64,000 bases of DNA from an uncultured Erythrobacter sp. Lineage in GTDB: Bacteria; Pseudomonadota; Alphaproteobacteria; Sphingomonadales; Sphingomonadaceae. Location of the stretch: the NCBI GenBank assembly GCA_947501215.1, contig CANMUS010000001.1, positions 248,001 to 312,000 of the forward strand, written 5' to 3'. Shown piece after piece: positions 1 through 8,628 of this stretch; the stretch's first letter is position 1, and every line of letters starts with the position of its first letter. The position numbers and the translations under genes are program-made. The notes below the pieces were generated by a model. That model saw only the letters and a list, made by a program, of their open reading frames with translations, had not been told where the DNA came from and made no database searches.

Positions 1-2424
1 GGCACGGCGGATCAGCTCGAGGATTTCGTTGCGCTTGGCAGCGATCACGTCCGAGCGGGTGGAGCGCGGCGGTTCGGTGTCCGGCTTGAACGCCTCCCAG
101 ATGATCGCGGCCTTCGGATCGTCGGACGGTGTGCCGTCGAACACGCGCTTGCCCGTGCGCCGGTCCACCTTGACCATGCGCACACCGGGCGGGGCGACGA
201 AATCCTCGGCGTTCCAGCGCTCGCGCGTGGCCTCGACGAAGCGCTTCATGATCGGCGCCGCGGTATTGCCGCCCTGCACCCAGCCACCGAGATTGCGCGG
301 CTGGTCGAAGCCGACGTACATGCCCGCGACGATGTCCGGCGTACCCCCGACGAACCAAGCATTGGTCGGGCCGTTGGTGGTCCCGGTCTTGCCGAATAGC
401 GGCAACTCGAGGCTGCGCAGGCGCACGGCCGTGCCGCGGGTCACCACGCCCTGCAGCATGTGCACGACCTGGAACGCGGTGCGCGGATCGAGGACCTGCT
501 TACCGCGCGGTTCGAAGCGGGGCATCGGCTGGCCGTCCCACTGCTCCATGTTGCAGCCGGTGCATTCGCGATTGTCGGAACGGAAGATCACCTTGCCGCG
601 GCGGTCCTGCACGTAATCGATCACTGATCCATCGGTCTGCCGTCCCCAATTGGCCAGCGCGGCATAGCCGTTGACCATGCGCGCGACCGTTGTGTCGCCA
701 GCGCCTAGCGCGAAAGAGTAATACGGCTCGTAATCGCCGATGCCGACGCGCTTGATCGTCTTGACCACATTATCCATGCCGGTCGTGTCGGCGATATGGA
801 TGGTCATGAGATTGCGGCTCTGCTCGAGACCCCAGCGCATGGTGTGAACCCCGCCGCCGCCGCCGCCGAAGTTGCGGAAGCACTTCTCGCCGAGGTTGGC
901 GCCCTGCCAAACGCAGAAGGTCTGATCTGGCACCTCGGTCGCCGGGGTCATGCCGTGGTCGAGCGCGGAGGCGTAGACGAAAGGCTTGATCGTCGAGCCG
1001 GGCTGGCGCTCGGCCTGTGTCGCGCGATTGAATGCGCCGAGGCGGCTGTCGAACCCGCCCTGCATGGCGAGCACACGGCCCGTCTGCGGCGCCTGCGCCA
1101 GGAAACCGCCCGAAATCTCCGGCACGCCCCGCAGCCGATAGCCGTCGCCCGACTGGACGGCAGCGACCACGTCGCCAAGCTTGAGCGACGAAGGCGCGCC
1201 GATGAGAGGAAAATCCTCGCCGTCGGTAAAGCCGATGGTCGCCGACGATCCGGTCGCGGTGATTACGCCAATGCGCCAGTCTTCGTAATTGATCGAGAGA
1301 TTGGACGAGGCGAGCTGCGAGTGCAGGTCGCCGTTCTCGGGATTAAGCGTGGCGACGGGCCCGGTGAAGCCGCGATTGCCGTGGTAGCTGATCAACTGCG
1401 CGCGCAACGCATCGCGCGCGGCATCCTGCAACTCGGTGTCGAGCGATGTCCGCACCCACAGCCCGCCAGCATAGACGCTGTTGCCACCGTCCTCGGCAGT
1501 CTCGCCGAAGCGGTCGATGAGCTGGCGGCGGACTTCTTCGAGGAAATAGCCCGCATCGGCCGATCGCTCGCTGCGCTGCTGAACGAGGCCGAGCGGCTGT
1601 GCCTTGGCGCGGCTCGCTTCGGCAGCAGTGACGAAACCGTTTGCCTGCATCTGGTCAAGCACGAAATCGCGGCGTGTCAGCGCGAGTTCGCGATATCGTT
1701 CGCGACCGTAGCGTTCGGGGGCTTTCGGCAGGATCGCGAGGAATGCGGTCTCGTGCAGGTCGAGATCGCCGACGTCCTTGTCGAAATAGGCCCGCGCGGC
1801 CGCCTGCACGCCGAAGCTGCGCCGCCCTAGGGGGATTTCATTGAGATAGAGCTCGAGGATTTCCTGCTTGGTCAATACGCTCTCGATGCGCGTCGCCAGG
1901 ATCATTTCCTTGAGCTTGCGGGTGATCGAATACTCGTCACCCAGCAGGAGGTTTTTCGCCACCTGCTGTGTGATGGTCGATCCGCCCACGGCGCGCTCGT
2001 CCGAACCGAATTTCGTGGCGTAGTCCACTACGGCATTCAACGTGCCGGTCAGGTCGACACCGCCATGGCTGAAGAAGGTCTTGTCTTCGGCCGACAGATA
2101 AGCCTCGATCATCTGATCGGGGAAGTCGCCATATTGCAGCTGGACGCGCCGCTCGCGAGCGTAGGAATGAACGATCTCGCCATCGACTCCGCGCACCACG
2201 GTCGGCAGCGGTGTCTCGTAGTCGAGCAGGCTTTCCGCATCGGGCAGGTTGCGCGCCAGCGTTGCCCAGGCGAGCACCAGCAGGACGACGGCCACGCCGG
2301 CGGCATAGCTGACGACTCGCAGCTTGCGATTGGTCGCCCAGTTGTCCTTGAACCAGACGATCAATCGCCGTGGATCGTCGGTCAGCCGGTGGCGATAATA
2401 CTGGAGTGGGGTAGCGTCGGACAT
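1..2424 (-). CDS. mrcA: Penicillin-binding protein 1A (bifunctional glycosyltransferase/transpeptidase), 3' end cut by the window
   Basis: Class A PBP that polymerises lipid II and cross-links peptidoglycan in the periplasm. The frame is open from the ATG at 2424 to base 1, giving 808 codons with no stop, so the C-terminus lies outside the window. A cytoplasmic N-terminus is followed by one membrane anchor at about residues 37-57. The glycosyltransferase domain carries EDKTFFSHGGVD (about 113-124, with the catalytic Glu) and GGSTITQQVAKN. The transpeptidase domain carries QPGSTIKPF with the active Ser at about 477, and GKTGTTNG with its Lys at about 679. This is the usual domain order and size for alphaproteobacterial PBP1A. 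The neighbour just upstream on the same strand is a murein amidase, a frequent pairing. The family call is very secure. The gene symbol follows common usage (mrcA/ponA). Confidence 0.95.
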   Translation of the reverse strand, partial: MSDATPLQYYRHRLTDDPRRLIVWFKDNWATNRKLRVVSYAAGVAVVLLVLAWATLARNLPDAESLLDYETPLPTVVRGVDGEIVHSYARERRVQLQYGDFPDQMIEAYLSAEDKTFFSHGGVDLTGTLNAVVDYATKFGSDERAVGGSTITQQVAKNLLLGDEYSITRKLKEMILATRIESVLTKQEILELYLNEIPLGRRSFGVQAAARAYFDKDVGDLDLHETAFLAILPKAPERYGRERYRELALTRRDFVLDQMQANGFVTAAEASRAKAQPLGLVQQRSERSADAGYFLEEVRRQLIDRFGETAEDGGNSVYAGGLWVRTSLDTELQDAARDALRAQLISYHGNRGFTGPVATLNPENGDLHSQLASSNLSINYEDWRIGVITATGSSATIGFTDGEDFPLIGAPSSLKLGDVVAAVQSGDGYRLRGVPEISGGFLAQAPQTGRVLAMQGGFDSRLGAFNRATQAERQPGSTIKPFVYASALDHGMTPATEVPDQTFCVWQGANLGEKCFRNFGGGGGGVHTMRWGLEQSRNLMTIHIADTTGMDNVVKTIKRVGIGDYEPYYSFALGAGDTTVARMVNGYAALANWGRQTDGSVIDYVQDRRGKVIFRSDNRECTGCNMEQWDGQPMPRFEPRGKQVLDPRTAFQVVHMLQGVVTRGTAVRLRSLELPLFGKTGTTNGPTNAWFVGGTPDIVAGMYVGFDQPRNLGGWVQGGNTAAPIMKRFVEATRERWNAEDFVAPPGVRMVKVDRRTGKRVFDGTPSDDPKAAIIWEAFKPDTEPPRSTRSDVIAAKRNEILELIRRA

Positions 2425-2491
2425 ATCTGGGCAGCGCCTTTAGCACGGGCTTTCTGCATATCGCCAGAACAAGAATGCCCCGATGACGCGA

Positions 2492-3349
2492 TTATTGCTG
2501 CCGGGCGAAATAGATACGGATGGCTCGCGCCATGGTTTGCGCGAATTGCTCGCGGCCTTCTGCCGAGCCGAGCCGCTGCGCCTCGGCAGCATTGGTGATG
2601 AAACCGCTCTCGAACAGCACGGACGGGACGTCGGGCGCGCGCAAAACTTTGAGCGCGGCCGAGCGGATTGCCTGAGGATGGAAACGCAGCACGCCCTCGC
2701 CTTCGCGCCGGATCAGGCGAGCGAACTCTGCCGATTGCTCCTGCGTGCGGCGCTGCGACAATTCGACGAGGATCGTGCTCACCGTGTCGCTCTGATCGGA
2801 GAGATTGACGCCGTTCAGCCTGTCGGATGCGTTCTCCCGTTCGGCAAAACGGGCGGCGGCATCGCTTGAGGCTTCGTTCGAGAGCGTGTAGATGCTGGCT
2901 CCCTCCACCTCGCTCGCGTCGCCTGCGCTGTCGGCGTGGATGGATAGAAAAAGATCGGCATTCAGCCGGCGCGCGATCTCGAACCGTTCAGCATGGAGGA
3001 GATAGCGGTCGTCATCGCGGGTCAGCGCGACCCGCACGCCGCCCTCCTCCTCGAGCTCTTGCTTCAACGCGCGCGCGAGCGAAAGGACGAGCGATTTCTC
3101 CACCAGCCCCTGACCTGTCGCACCGGGGTCGTGTCCGCCATGCCCCGCATCGATCACCACCAGCGGCAGGGCTTCATCGCCCGACACGCTCGGCAAATCA
3201 AGATCGTCAGAAGCGCTCGGCAAGGTCACGCGCTGCACATAGGCACGGCCGGCTTCCGATGAAGGAAGGAGCTGCGATGTCAGCACCAGTCCCACGACGA
3301 GGACCAGCGGGATTCCGAGAAGCAGCAGGATTTGCGTGCGCGGTGCCAT
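2492..3349 (-). CDS. amiC: N-acetylmuramoyl-L-alanine amidase (AmiC type)
   Basis: Zinc amidase (Amidase_3 family) that cuts the amide bond between muramic acid and the stem peptide, for daughter-cell separation. The 285-residue product has an N-terminal hydrophobic segment (about residues 6-24) that acts as a signal or anchor. After a short linker comes VIDAGHGGHDPG (about 65-76), whose His is a zinc ligand, followed by Glu84 in LVEKSL. Later motifs are LSIHADSA and SVLFESGFITN, the latter with the catalytic Glu near the C-terminus. It lacks the AMIN domain of longer AmiC proteins, as many alphaproteobacterial copies do. No clear Shine-Dalgarno precedes the ATG at 3349. The stop lies 67 bases before mrcA, suggesting a two-gene transcript that diverges from rne. 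Substrate preference is inferred from the family. Confidence 0.9.
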   Translation of the reverse strand: MAPRTQILLLLGIPLVLVVGLVLTSQLLPSSEAGRAYVQRVTLPSASDDLDLPSVSGDEALPLVVIDAGHGGHDPGATGQGLVEKSLVLSLARALKQELEEEGGVRVALTRDDDRYLLHAERFEIARRLNADLFLSIHADSAGDASEVEGASIYTLSNEASSDAAARFAERENASDRLNGVNLSDQSDTVSTILVELSQRRTQEQSAEFARLIRREGEGVLRFHPQAIRSAALKVLRAPDVPSVLFESGFITNAAEAQRLGSAEGREQFAQTMARAIRIYFARQQ

Positions 3350-3798
3350 TTATGGTGAATCGTTAGGGCTTTCTTGCCGCTCCGCGCAATATGGTTGCCG
3401 TTGGAAACCCACGGTGCTAGCGATACCGTATCGGCTGTCCGGTGCCTCCGATCGGCGCGAAACGCGCGACGAAGAGGGACATTCGGGCCTGCCGCCCACC
3501 GATCCGCAGCCGTTCGGCAATCAGGATCGCAACGAATACAGGTTGATGCAGGACATGCTCCGTTCCTCCCCGGCAAACGCAGAACTGGCCCGGCGCCAGC
3601 GCGCGCTCCCGTCGGGCCGGACAGCGCTGGATACGCGCAGGGCAGTCTCCGCAGTCACGAATACCCGGCCCCGCGCACATCTGCATGACGGCCGGTCCAT
3701 CAACGCCGCGGCTCCGGACTACGGACGCGGAAATCCCAACATGATGCGCCGCGCGGACGACGGGCCTGCCCCGCCCCGCAGCGGCTGGAGACAATTAC
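3350..3798. promoter_or_regulatory. Divergent amiC/rne intergenic region with a long rne leader
   Basis: A 449-base gap separates the divergent starts of amiC and rne. I find no credible gene in it; the open frames have no ribosome site or recognisable product. It must hold promoters for both genes. The rne start at 3799 has a GGAG ribosome site at 3787-3790. RNase E genes often have long, structured 5' leaders through which the enzyme controls its own mRNA. The GC-rich sequence here could serve that role, but I cannot match it to a known leader family by eye. Confidence 0.45.
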
Positions 3799-6561
3799 AT
3801 GGCAACGCGCATGCTTATCGATGCGCGCCACCAGGAAGAAACCCGGGTGGCGGTCCTCAAGGGAAACCGGATTGAGGAGTTCGATTTCGAATCTGCCGAT
3901 CACAAGCAGATCAAGGGCAATATCTATCTCGCGAAAGTAACCAGGGTCGAACCGTCGCTTCAGGCGGCCTTCGTCGACTTCGGCGGCAATCGCCACGGAT
4001 TCCTCGCCTTCAGTGAAATCCATCCCGACTATTACCAGATTCCGAAGGAAGATCGCGAGGCGCTGCTCGCCGCCGAGGCCGAGGCTGCCGAAGAAGAAGC
4101 CCGCCTGCGCGCCGAAGAGGAAGAGCGCGGCGAAATGCCCGGTGATGAATATGACGCCGAGGACGAAAGCTCCGAAGCTCTCGCCGAAGACCTCGCCGAA
4201 GACGGCCTCGAGGAAGTCGACACGTCCGACAAGGACAAGGTCTCCACGATCGAGGAAGGCCAGCTCGACGGCGACGACGACGAGGATGACGACGATAGCG
4301 AAGACGAAGACGACGAGTCCGGCAACCAGCGCCGTGGTCGCGGTCGCAAGGGTCGCGGTCGCCGTCAGGGCAAAGGCGGCCGCAGCCGCGCCAAGGAAGT
4401 CGACGAAGCGCGCGCCAAGCGCATGGCGCTGCGTCGTCGCTACAAGATCCAGGACGTCATCCAGCGCCGCCAGGTGTTGCTCGTCCAGGTCGTCAAGGAA
4501 GAGCGCGGCAACAAGGGCGCAGCGCTGACAACCTATCTCAGCCTTGCCGGACGCTACACCGTCCTGATGCCGAACAGCAGCCACGGGGGCGGCATCTCGC
4601 GCAAGATTTCCAGCGCATCGGACCGCAAGCGCCTGAAGCAGGTCGTCAACGATCTCAGCCTGCCAAAGACCATGGGGCTGATCGTTCGCACCGCCGGCCT
4701 CAGCCGCACCAAGACCGAGATCAAGCGCGACTTCGACTATCTCGCCCGCCTGTGGGACGAGATCCGCGAACGCACCCTGTCTTCCGCCGCACCGGCGCTG
4801 ATCCACTCGGACAGCGACCTGATCAAACGCGCCATCCGCGACATCTACAATCGCGAGATTGAGGAAGTCGTGGTCGAGGGCGAGGATGGCTACAAGTCGG
4901 CCAAGGAATTCATGAAGCTGCTGATGCCCAGCCACGCGCGCCGGGTGAAGCAATATGCCGATCCCGTCCCGCTGTTCCAGCGCTATGGCGCGGAGGACCA
5001 GCTCAAGGCGATGTACGACCCCGTCGTGCAGCTGAAGAGCGGCGGCTACCTCGTTATCAATCCGACAGAGGCGCTGGTCTCGATCGACATCAACTCGGGC
5101 CGCTCCACCAAGGAGCACAATATCGAGCAGACCGCGCTGCACACCAATCTTGAAGCTGCGCGCGAAATCGCCCGCCAGTTGCGCCTGCGCGACATGGCCG
5201 GCCTCGTCGTCATCGACTTCATCGACCAGGAGCACCACTCCAACACCCGCAAGGTCGAAAAGGCGATGAAGGAAGCGCTGAAGAACGACCGTGCACGCAT
5301 CCAGGTGGGCCGCATCTCGAGCTTCGGCCTGATGGAAATGAGCCGCCAGCGCCTGCGCACCGGCGTGCTCGAAGCGACCACGCGCGATTGCCCGCATTGC
5401 GATGGCACCGGCCTCGTGCGGACAGCATCCTCCGCCGGTCTTTCGGCCTTGCGTCTGATCGAAGACGAAGCTGCCAAGGGCAAGGGATCGATCATCACGC
5501 TGGCCGCTAGCACCGAAGCCTCGGTCTATCTGCTCAACGAGAAGCGCGCCGATCTGATGGAGATCGAGGAGCGTTACGGCGTGACCGTTGTCGTCCGTCC
5601 GGAAGGCGAAGACGAAGGCGCGAAGATGAGCGTGTCGAGCTCCGGCCCGCGTCCGACCAACGTGCCCAAGTTCGAAACTCTCGTCGAGGACGATGAGGAC
5701 GAGATCGACACCGAGGCCTTCGACGATGAGGATGACGACCAGGACGAGGACGACAACGATCGTCCCCGCAAGAAGCGTCGCCGCCGTCGCGGTGGTCGTG
5801 GCCGCAACAAGCGCCGCGACGAAAACGGTGCAGACGACGACAGCGACGATAACGACGATGAGGAAGACGAGACTTCCGAGGATAACGGCGAAGACAAGCC
5901 GAAGAAGCGGCGCCGCCGTGGTGGACGTCGTCGTGGCGGCCGCGGTCGCGGAAACCGTAACGATGCCGGCGATGAGGCCGAGAACCTCGAACCGGTGTCG
6001 GAGCAGGTCGTAGAGGACATGGCCGTGGTCGCCGGTCCGGAAGACAGCTCGGAAACCGCGGAAGCCGCGGCCGAAGAAGATGCTCCGAAGCCGAAGAAGC
6101 GCACCCGCAAAGCAAAAAAGGCCGACGACGAGCCGACCGACGACAGCGCCGTTACCGAGGAAAAGCCGAAGGCAAAGCGGACCCGCAAGCCGAAGGCGGA
6201 AAAGCCTGAGGCGGAAACCGCTCCCGACCCCGATACCGAGGAAAAGCCGAAGCCCAAGCGCACTCGGGCGAAGAAAGCGGCTCCGAAACAGAGCGACGAT
6301 AAGGCTGCAGGTGACGTCTCCGAACAGGTGACGGAAGACATGGCTATCGTCGCCGGACCGGAAGGCACACCGGAGACCGCCGAGGCTGCCGCCGAAAAGA
6401 AGCCCGCCCGCAAGCCGCGTGCGAGCAAGGCGAAGCCCAAGTCCGATGCCGACGCTGCGCCCGAGACGAGCGCTGCGCCGGAAGCGGAAGAGTCCGCCGG
6501 AACCGTCGAAACGGCCAAGCCCCGCAAGGGCTGGTGGCAACGGACCTTCGGCGACAGCTAA
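3799..6561 (+). CDS. rne: Ribonuclease E/G family endoribonuclease (RNase E)
   Basis: Endoribonuclease of mRNA decay and rRNA/tRNA processing, and scaffold of the degradosome. The 920-residue product has an S1 RNA-binding domain split by a long insert (about residues 92-205). The insert is first very acidic, with Asp/Glu runs, then basic, with RG/GR-rich stretches. The catalytic core has DINSGRST with Asp430 and VVIDFIDQE with Asp473. These lie 43 residues apart, like E. coli Asp303 and Asp346. The zinc-link motif CPHCDGTG is at 531-538. The C-terminal half is low complexity, alternating acidic and Arg/Lys-rich blocks, and ends in KGWWQRTFGDS. Two near copies of EQVxEDMAxVAGPE start at about 735 and 842. 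The start is supported by GGAG eight bases upstream and by the conserved N-terminus MATRMLIDAR. A strong terminator follows. Confidence 0.97.
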   Translation: MATRMLIDARHQEETRVAVLKGNRIEEFDFESADHKQIKGNIYLAKVTRVEPSLQAAFVDFGGNRHGFLAFSEIHPDYYQIPKEDREALLAAEAEAAEEEARLRAEEEERGEMPGDEYDAEDESSEALAEDLAEDGLEEVDTSDKDKVSTIEEGQLDGDDDEDDDDSEDEDDESGNQRRGRGRKGRGRRQGKGGRSRAKEVDEARAKRMALRRRYKIQDVIQRRQVLLVQVVKEERGNKGAALTTYLSLAGRYTVLMPNSSHGGGISRKISSASDRKRLKQVVNDLSLPKTMGLIVRTAGLSRTKTEIKRDFDYLARLWDEIRERTLSSAAPALIHSDSDLIKRAIRDIYNREIEEVVVEGEDGYKSAKEFMKLLMPSHARRVKQYADPVPLFQRYGAEDQLKAMYDPVVQLKSGGYLVINPTEALVSIDINSGRSTKEHNIEQTALHTNLEAAREIARQLRLRDMAGLVVIDFIDQEHHSNTRKVEKAMKEALKNDRARIQVGRISSFGLMEMSRQRLRTGVLEATTRDCPHCDGTGLVRTASSAGLSALRLIEDEAAKGKGSIITLAASTEASVYLLNEKRADLMEIEERYGVTVVVRPEGEDEGAKMSVSSSGPRPTNVPKFETLVEDDEDEIDTEAFDDEDDDQDEDDNDRPRKKRRRRRGGRGRNKRRDENGADDDSDDNDDEEDETSEDNGEDKPKKRRRRGGRRRGGRGRGNRNDAGDEAENLEPVSEQVVEDMAVVAGPEDSSETAEAAAEEDAPKPKKRTRKAKKADDEPTDDSAVTEEKPKAKRTRKPKAEKPEAETAPDPDTEEKPKPKRTRAKKAAPKQSDDKAAGDVSEQVTEDMAIVAGPEGTPETAEAAAEKKPARKPRASKAKPKSDADAAPETSAAPEAEESAGTVETAKPRKGWWQRTFGDS

Positions 6562-6588
6562 GCCCCGAGCAGATTGCCTGAACGAAAG

Positions 6589-6624
6589 CGCCCCGGCCCT
6601 GCAAAGGGTCCGGGGCGTTTGTTT
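6589..6624 (+). terminator. Rho-independent terminator of rne, probably bidirectional
   Basis: Left arm cgccccggccct (6589-6600), loop gcaa, and right arm agggtccggggcg (6605-6617) pair almost perfectly with one bulged base. The T-rich tract tttgttt follows at 6618-6624. It lies between rne and the convergent methyltransferase gene. Confidence 0.85.
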
Positions 6625-6639
6625 AAAGGCTCGCCCGGA

Positions 6640-7275
6640 TCACGCGCCTTCCTTGCGCGCGACGCCCCATTCCATCCAGCCCATCACCTTCGGCGCTTTC
6701 GGCAGATAGGCCTGCCCAAGCGGTTCGACCGCGAACCCGGCACCGCGCAGCGCGGGTCCGATCGGTCGGGTCAGGTGGCATCCACCGGCCATCGGCTTCC
6801 AGACAGGTTCGATCCGCTCTTGCCATTTCGCCACGCCCGCATCTGGCGAACGCCCATGCTCAAGAAACAGCAAGCGGCCTCCCGGACGCAAAATCCGCCG
6901 CATTTCCGACAAGACCTTGGCCTGATCGTCCACGGAACACAGGGTGTAAGTGCATACGACTGTATCGAAACTGCTGTCCTGGAACGGTATGGCTTCGCCA
7001 ACACCCTGCCGCAGGTCGACCGCCCAACCCTTCCGTTCGGCTTCGGCACGGGCACCGTCGAGCAGCTTGCCATGCGGATCGATCCCGCTGAAGGCCGTCA
7101 CCTGCTCCGTATCGTAGAGTTTCTGGTTGAGCCCCCCGCCGCAGCCGAGCTCGAACACGTGCCCGCGAGCGAGCGGAACGACCATGCGGCGACGGTCCTC
7201 GATTTCCGACTGGCCGCAGGCATAGGTGATCATCCGCGGCATGACGTGCGCATCGTACCAGCTCTTCAGTCCCAC
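6640..7275 (-). CDS. Class I SAM-dependent methyltransferase (UbiE/PmtA-like)
   Basis: Predicted small-molecule or lipid methyltransferase. The SAM-binding motif is VFELGCGGGLNQKLY, followed by SGIDPH and the post-I motif. FDTVVCTYTLCSVDD and LRPGGRLLFLEHG are typical of the Methyltransf_11 group, which includes UbiE-like and phosphatidylethanolamine N-methyltransferase-like enzymes. I chose the GTG start at 7275, which gives 211 residues beginning MGLKSWYDAHVMPRM. GGAGAGGAG lies a few bases upstream, and homologues usually begin at this point. A longer frame runs up to 7374 but would overlap the promoter area of the divergent gene. The substrate cannot be told from the sequence. It ends just beyond the rne terminator and faces rne. 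Confidence 0.8.
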   Translation of the reverse strand: MGLKSWYDAHVMPRMITYACGQSEIEDRRRMVVPLARGHVFELGCGGGLNQKLYDTEQVTAFSGIDPHGKLLDGARAEAERKGWAVDLRQGVGEAIPFQDSSFDTVVCTYTLCSVDDQAKVLSEMRRILRPGGRLLFLEHGRSPDAGVAKWQERIEPVWKPMAGGCHLTRPIGPALRGAGFAVEPLGQAYLPKAPKVMGWMEWGVARKEGA

Positions 7276-7415
7276 CGCCGGCTCCTCTCCCGCGAAGTCG
7301 ATGAAACAAGCTATCGCGTTTCCGGCGTGCCGCAAGCGGTTTCTCGCGCGCAGAATTCGGTGGCGGCGTGGCACTGCCCGGCGTATTGGCGGCGAAACTC
7401 ACAGACGGACATGCC

Positions 7416-8435
7416 ATGACCAAACCAATTTCCCCCCTTCGCATTCCTGAGGAAGCCAAGGACCGCATCCGCACGCTGTTCATGGCCAAGCACGCCTTGT
7501 TCGGCGGCGGGATGCACCCTGAAGATGGTAACCACGCCATCTATCATCACGAGGTCCGCACCACTTTGGAAGGGCTCGGGCTCAATCTCGAATTCGCGAA
7601 CCACTACGAAGTGCTGTTCGAGAAGCCCGACGTGGACTTCGTGTTTCCGCTGCTCAATCGCGGCGGCTTCGTGAACAGCGAGATGCTGATCCCGATCCTG
7701 TGCAACAAGCACGCGATCCCCTATCTCGGCGCGATGCCCTTCCTTCGCGGACTGGGCGACGACAAATCGGTGTCGAAGCTCGTCTGCGAGCACGCCGGCG
7801 TGCCGACCGCGCCCTGGTTCTGTTACCGCCGCGGCGCTCCCATCCGCGAGGACGACCTTCCCGCGAAGGACGCCGGCCGCTGGGTGATCAAGCCCAACGC
7901 CTCCTCCGCCAGCTGGGGCATCACCGACGCGAGCACTTGGGTCGAAGTGGCGAATGCGGTCTGGCACATCCACACCGAGGGTCACGATGCGATCGTCGAG
8001 CCGTATCTCAACGGCTATGACGTCCAATGCGCCTTCATCACGATCGAGGACGAGCCGATCGCCCTCCCCATGCTGTGGTACGAGCGCGAGGATACGCAGC
8101 GCCTGTGGACCTATTACGAAAAGCGCGACCTGGTCGAAAACAAGGAAAAGGCGGCGCTCAAGCGTTTCGACGATCCCGACCTTGCGCCGAAGATCGAGGC
8201 CATGGCGCGCAAGGTCGCGCAAGAATTCGTGCCCTTCGATTACGGGCGGATCGAGTTCCGGCTCGATCTCGAAACCGGCGACATCAACTTCATCGAGATC
8301 AATCTCAACTGCAATTTGTGGTCGGAAAAGGTCATGGCCAAGGCTGCGGCGAAAGCCGGGTTCAGCCATGCAGATCTGCTCGAAACACTGCTCGCCGAAT
8401 CGTGGCGGAGGAACGGGCTCATCGCTGCCGGCTGA
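7416..8435 (+). CDS. ATP-grasp family protein (D-alanine-D-alanine ligase-like)
   Basis: Predicted carboxylate-amine/thiol ligase with an ATP-grasp fold. Visible features are the nucleotide-binding strand RWVIKPNASSASWGI (about residues 150-164), the EPYLNGYDVQCAF region, and a metal-binding C-terminal segment INFIEINLNCNLW. The ATG at 7416 gives 339 residues. The frame stays open to a GTG at 7368, but homologues begin near MTKPISPLRIPEEAK. It differs from canonical Ddl in length and motifs, so the substrate is unknown; peptide or amino-acid ligation is only a family-level expectation. It diverges from the methyltransferase gene across about 140 bases and seems to be a single-gene unit. The ATP-grasp fold is secure, the reaction is not. 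Confidence 0.75.
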   Translation: MTKPISPLRIPEEAKDRIRTLFMAKHALFGGGMHPEDGNHAIYHHEVRTTLEGLGLNLEFANHYEVLFEKPDVDFVFPLLNRGGFVNSEMLIPILCNKHAIPYLGAMPFLRGLGDDKSVSKLVCEHAGVPTAPWFCYRRGAPIREDDLPAKDAGRWVIKPNASSASWGITDASTWVEVANAVWHIHTEGHDAIVEPYLNGYDVQCAFITIEDEPIALPMLWYEREDTQRLWTYYEKRDLVENKEKAALKRFDDPDLAPKIEAMARKVAQEFVPFDYGRIEFRLDLETGDINFIEINLNCNLWSEKVMAKAAAKAGFSHADLLETLLAESWRRNGLIAAG

Positions 8436-8578
8436 GTTGTGCGCAAATATTGCTGACGGATAGCACGTTCGTCATATTGCGCGAACGCCCTCCGCGACTT
8501 CAGATATGTTGCCCGAACTGCTTGAAAAAGCGGTAAACGCTCTTGCCACCGCCTGACCTATGGTTAGGATGCGGTTAC

Positions 8579-8597
8579 TTGGTGCTCGGTGCACCAA
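8579..8597 (+). promoter_or_regulatory. Perfect inverted repeat in the metalloprotease leader
   Basis: TTGGTGC-tcggt-GCACCAA is a perfect 7-bp palindrome with a 5-base loop. It ends 31 bases before the ATG of the protease gene. It could be an operator or an mRNA hairpin. The rest of the 193-base gap (8436-8628) is more AT-rich than its surroundings and holds no gene that I can see. Confidence 0.4.
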
Positions 8598-8628
8598 GGG
8601 TCGTATTTTTACATTTTTGGAGGGGTCC

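Noticed and set aside
796-1830. Long plus-strand frame opposite PBP1A
   Set aside because: It lies fully inside the PBP1A frame, which carries clear catalytic motifs. Similar antisense frames opposite the beta-barrel, dnaE, acyl-CoA ligase and lytic transglycosylase genes were left out for the same reason.
3700-6540. A 946-codon open frame opposite rne
   Set aside because: It is an artefact of the low-complexity Asp/Glu/Arg/Lys codons of rne. The encoded protein is Gly/Leu/Val-repetitive, and rne on the plus strand has full domain evidence.
7368-7415. Longer start (GTG 7368) for the ATP-grasp gene
   Set aside because: The added residues are not family-like; the ATG at 7416 gives the usual N-terminus.
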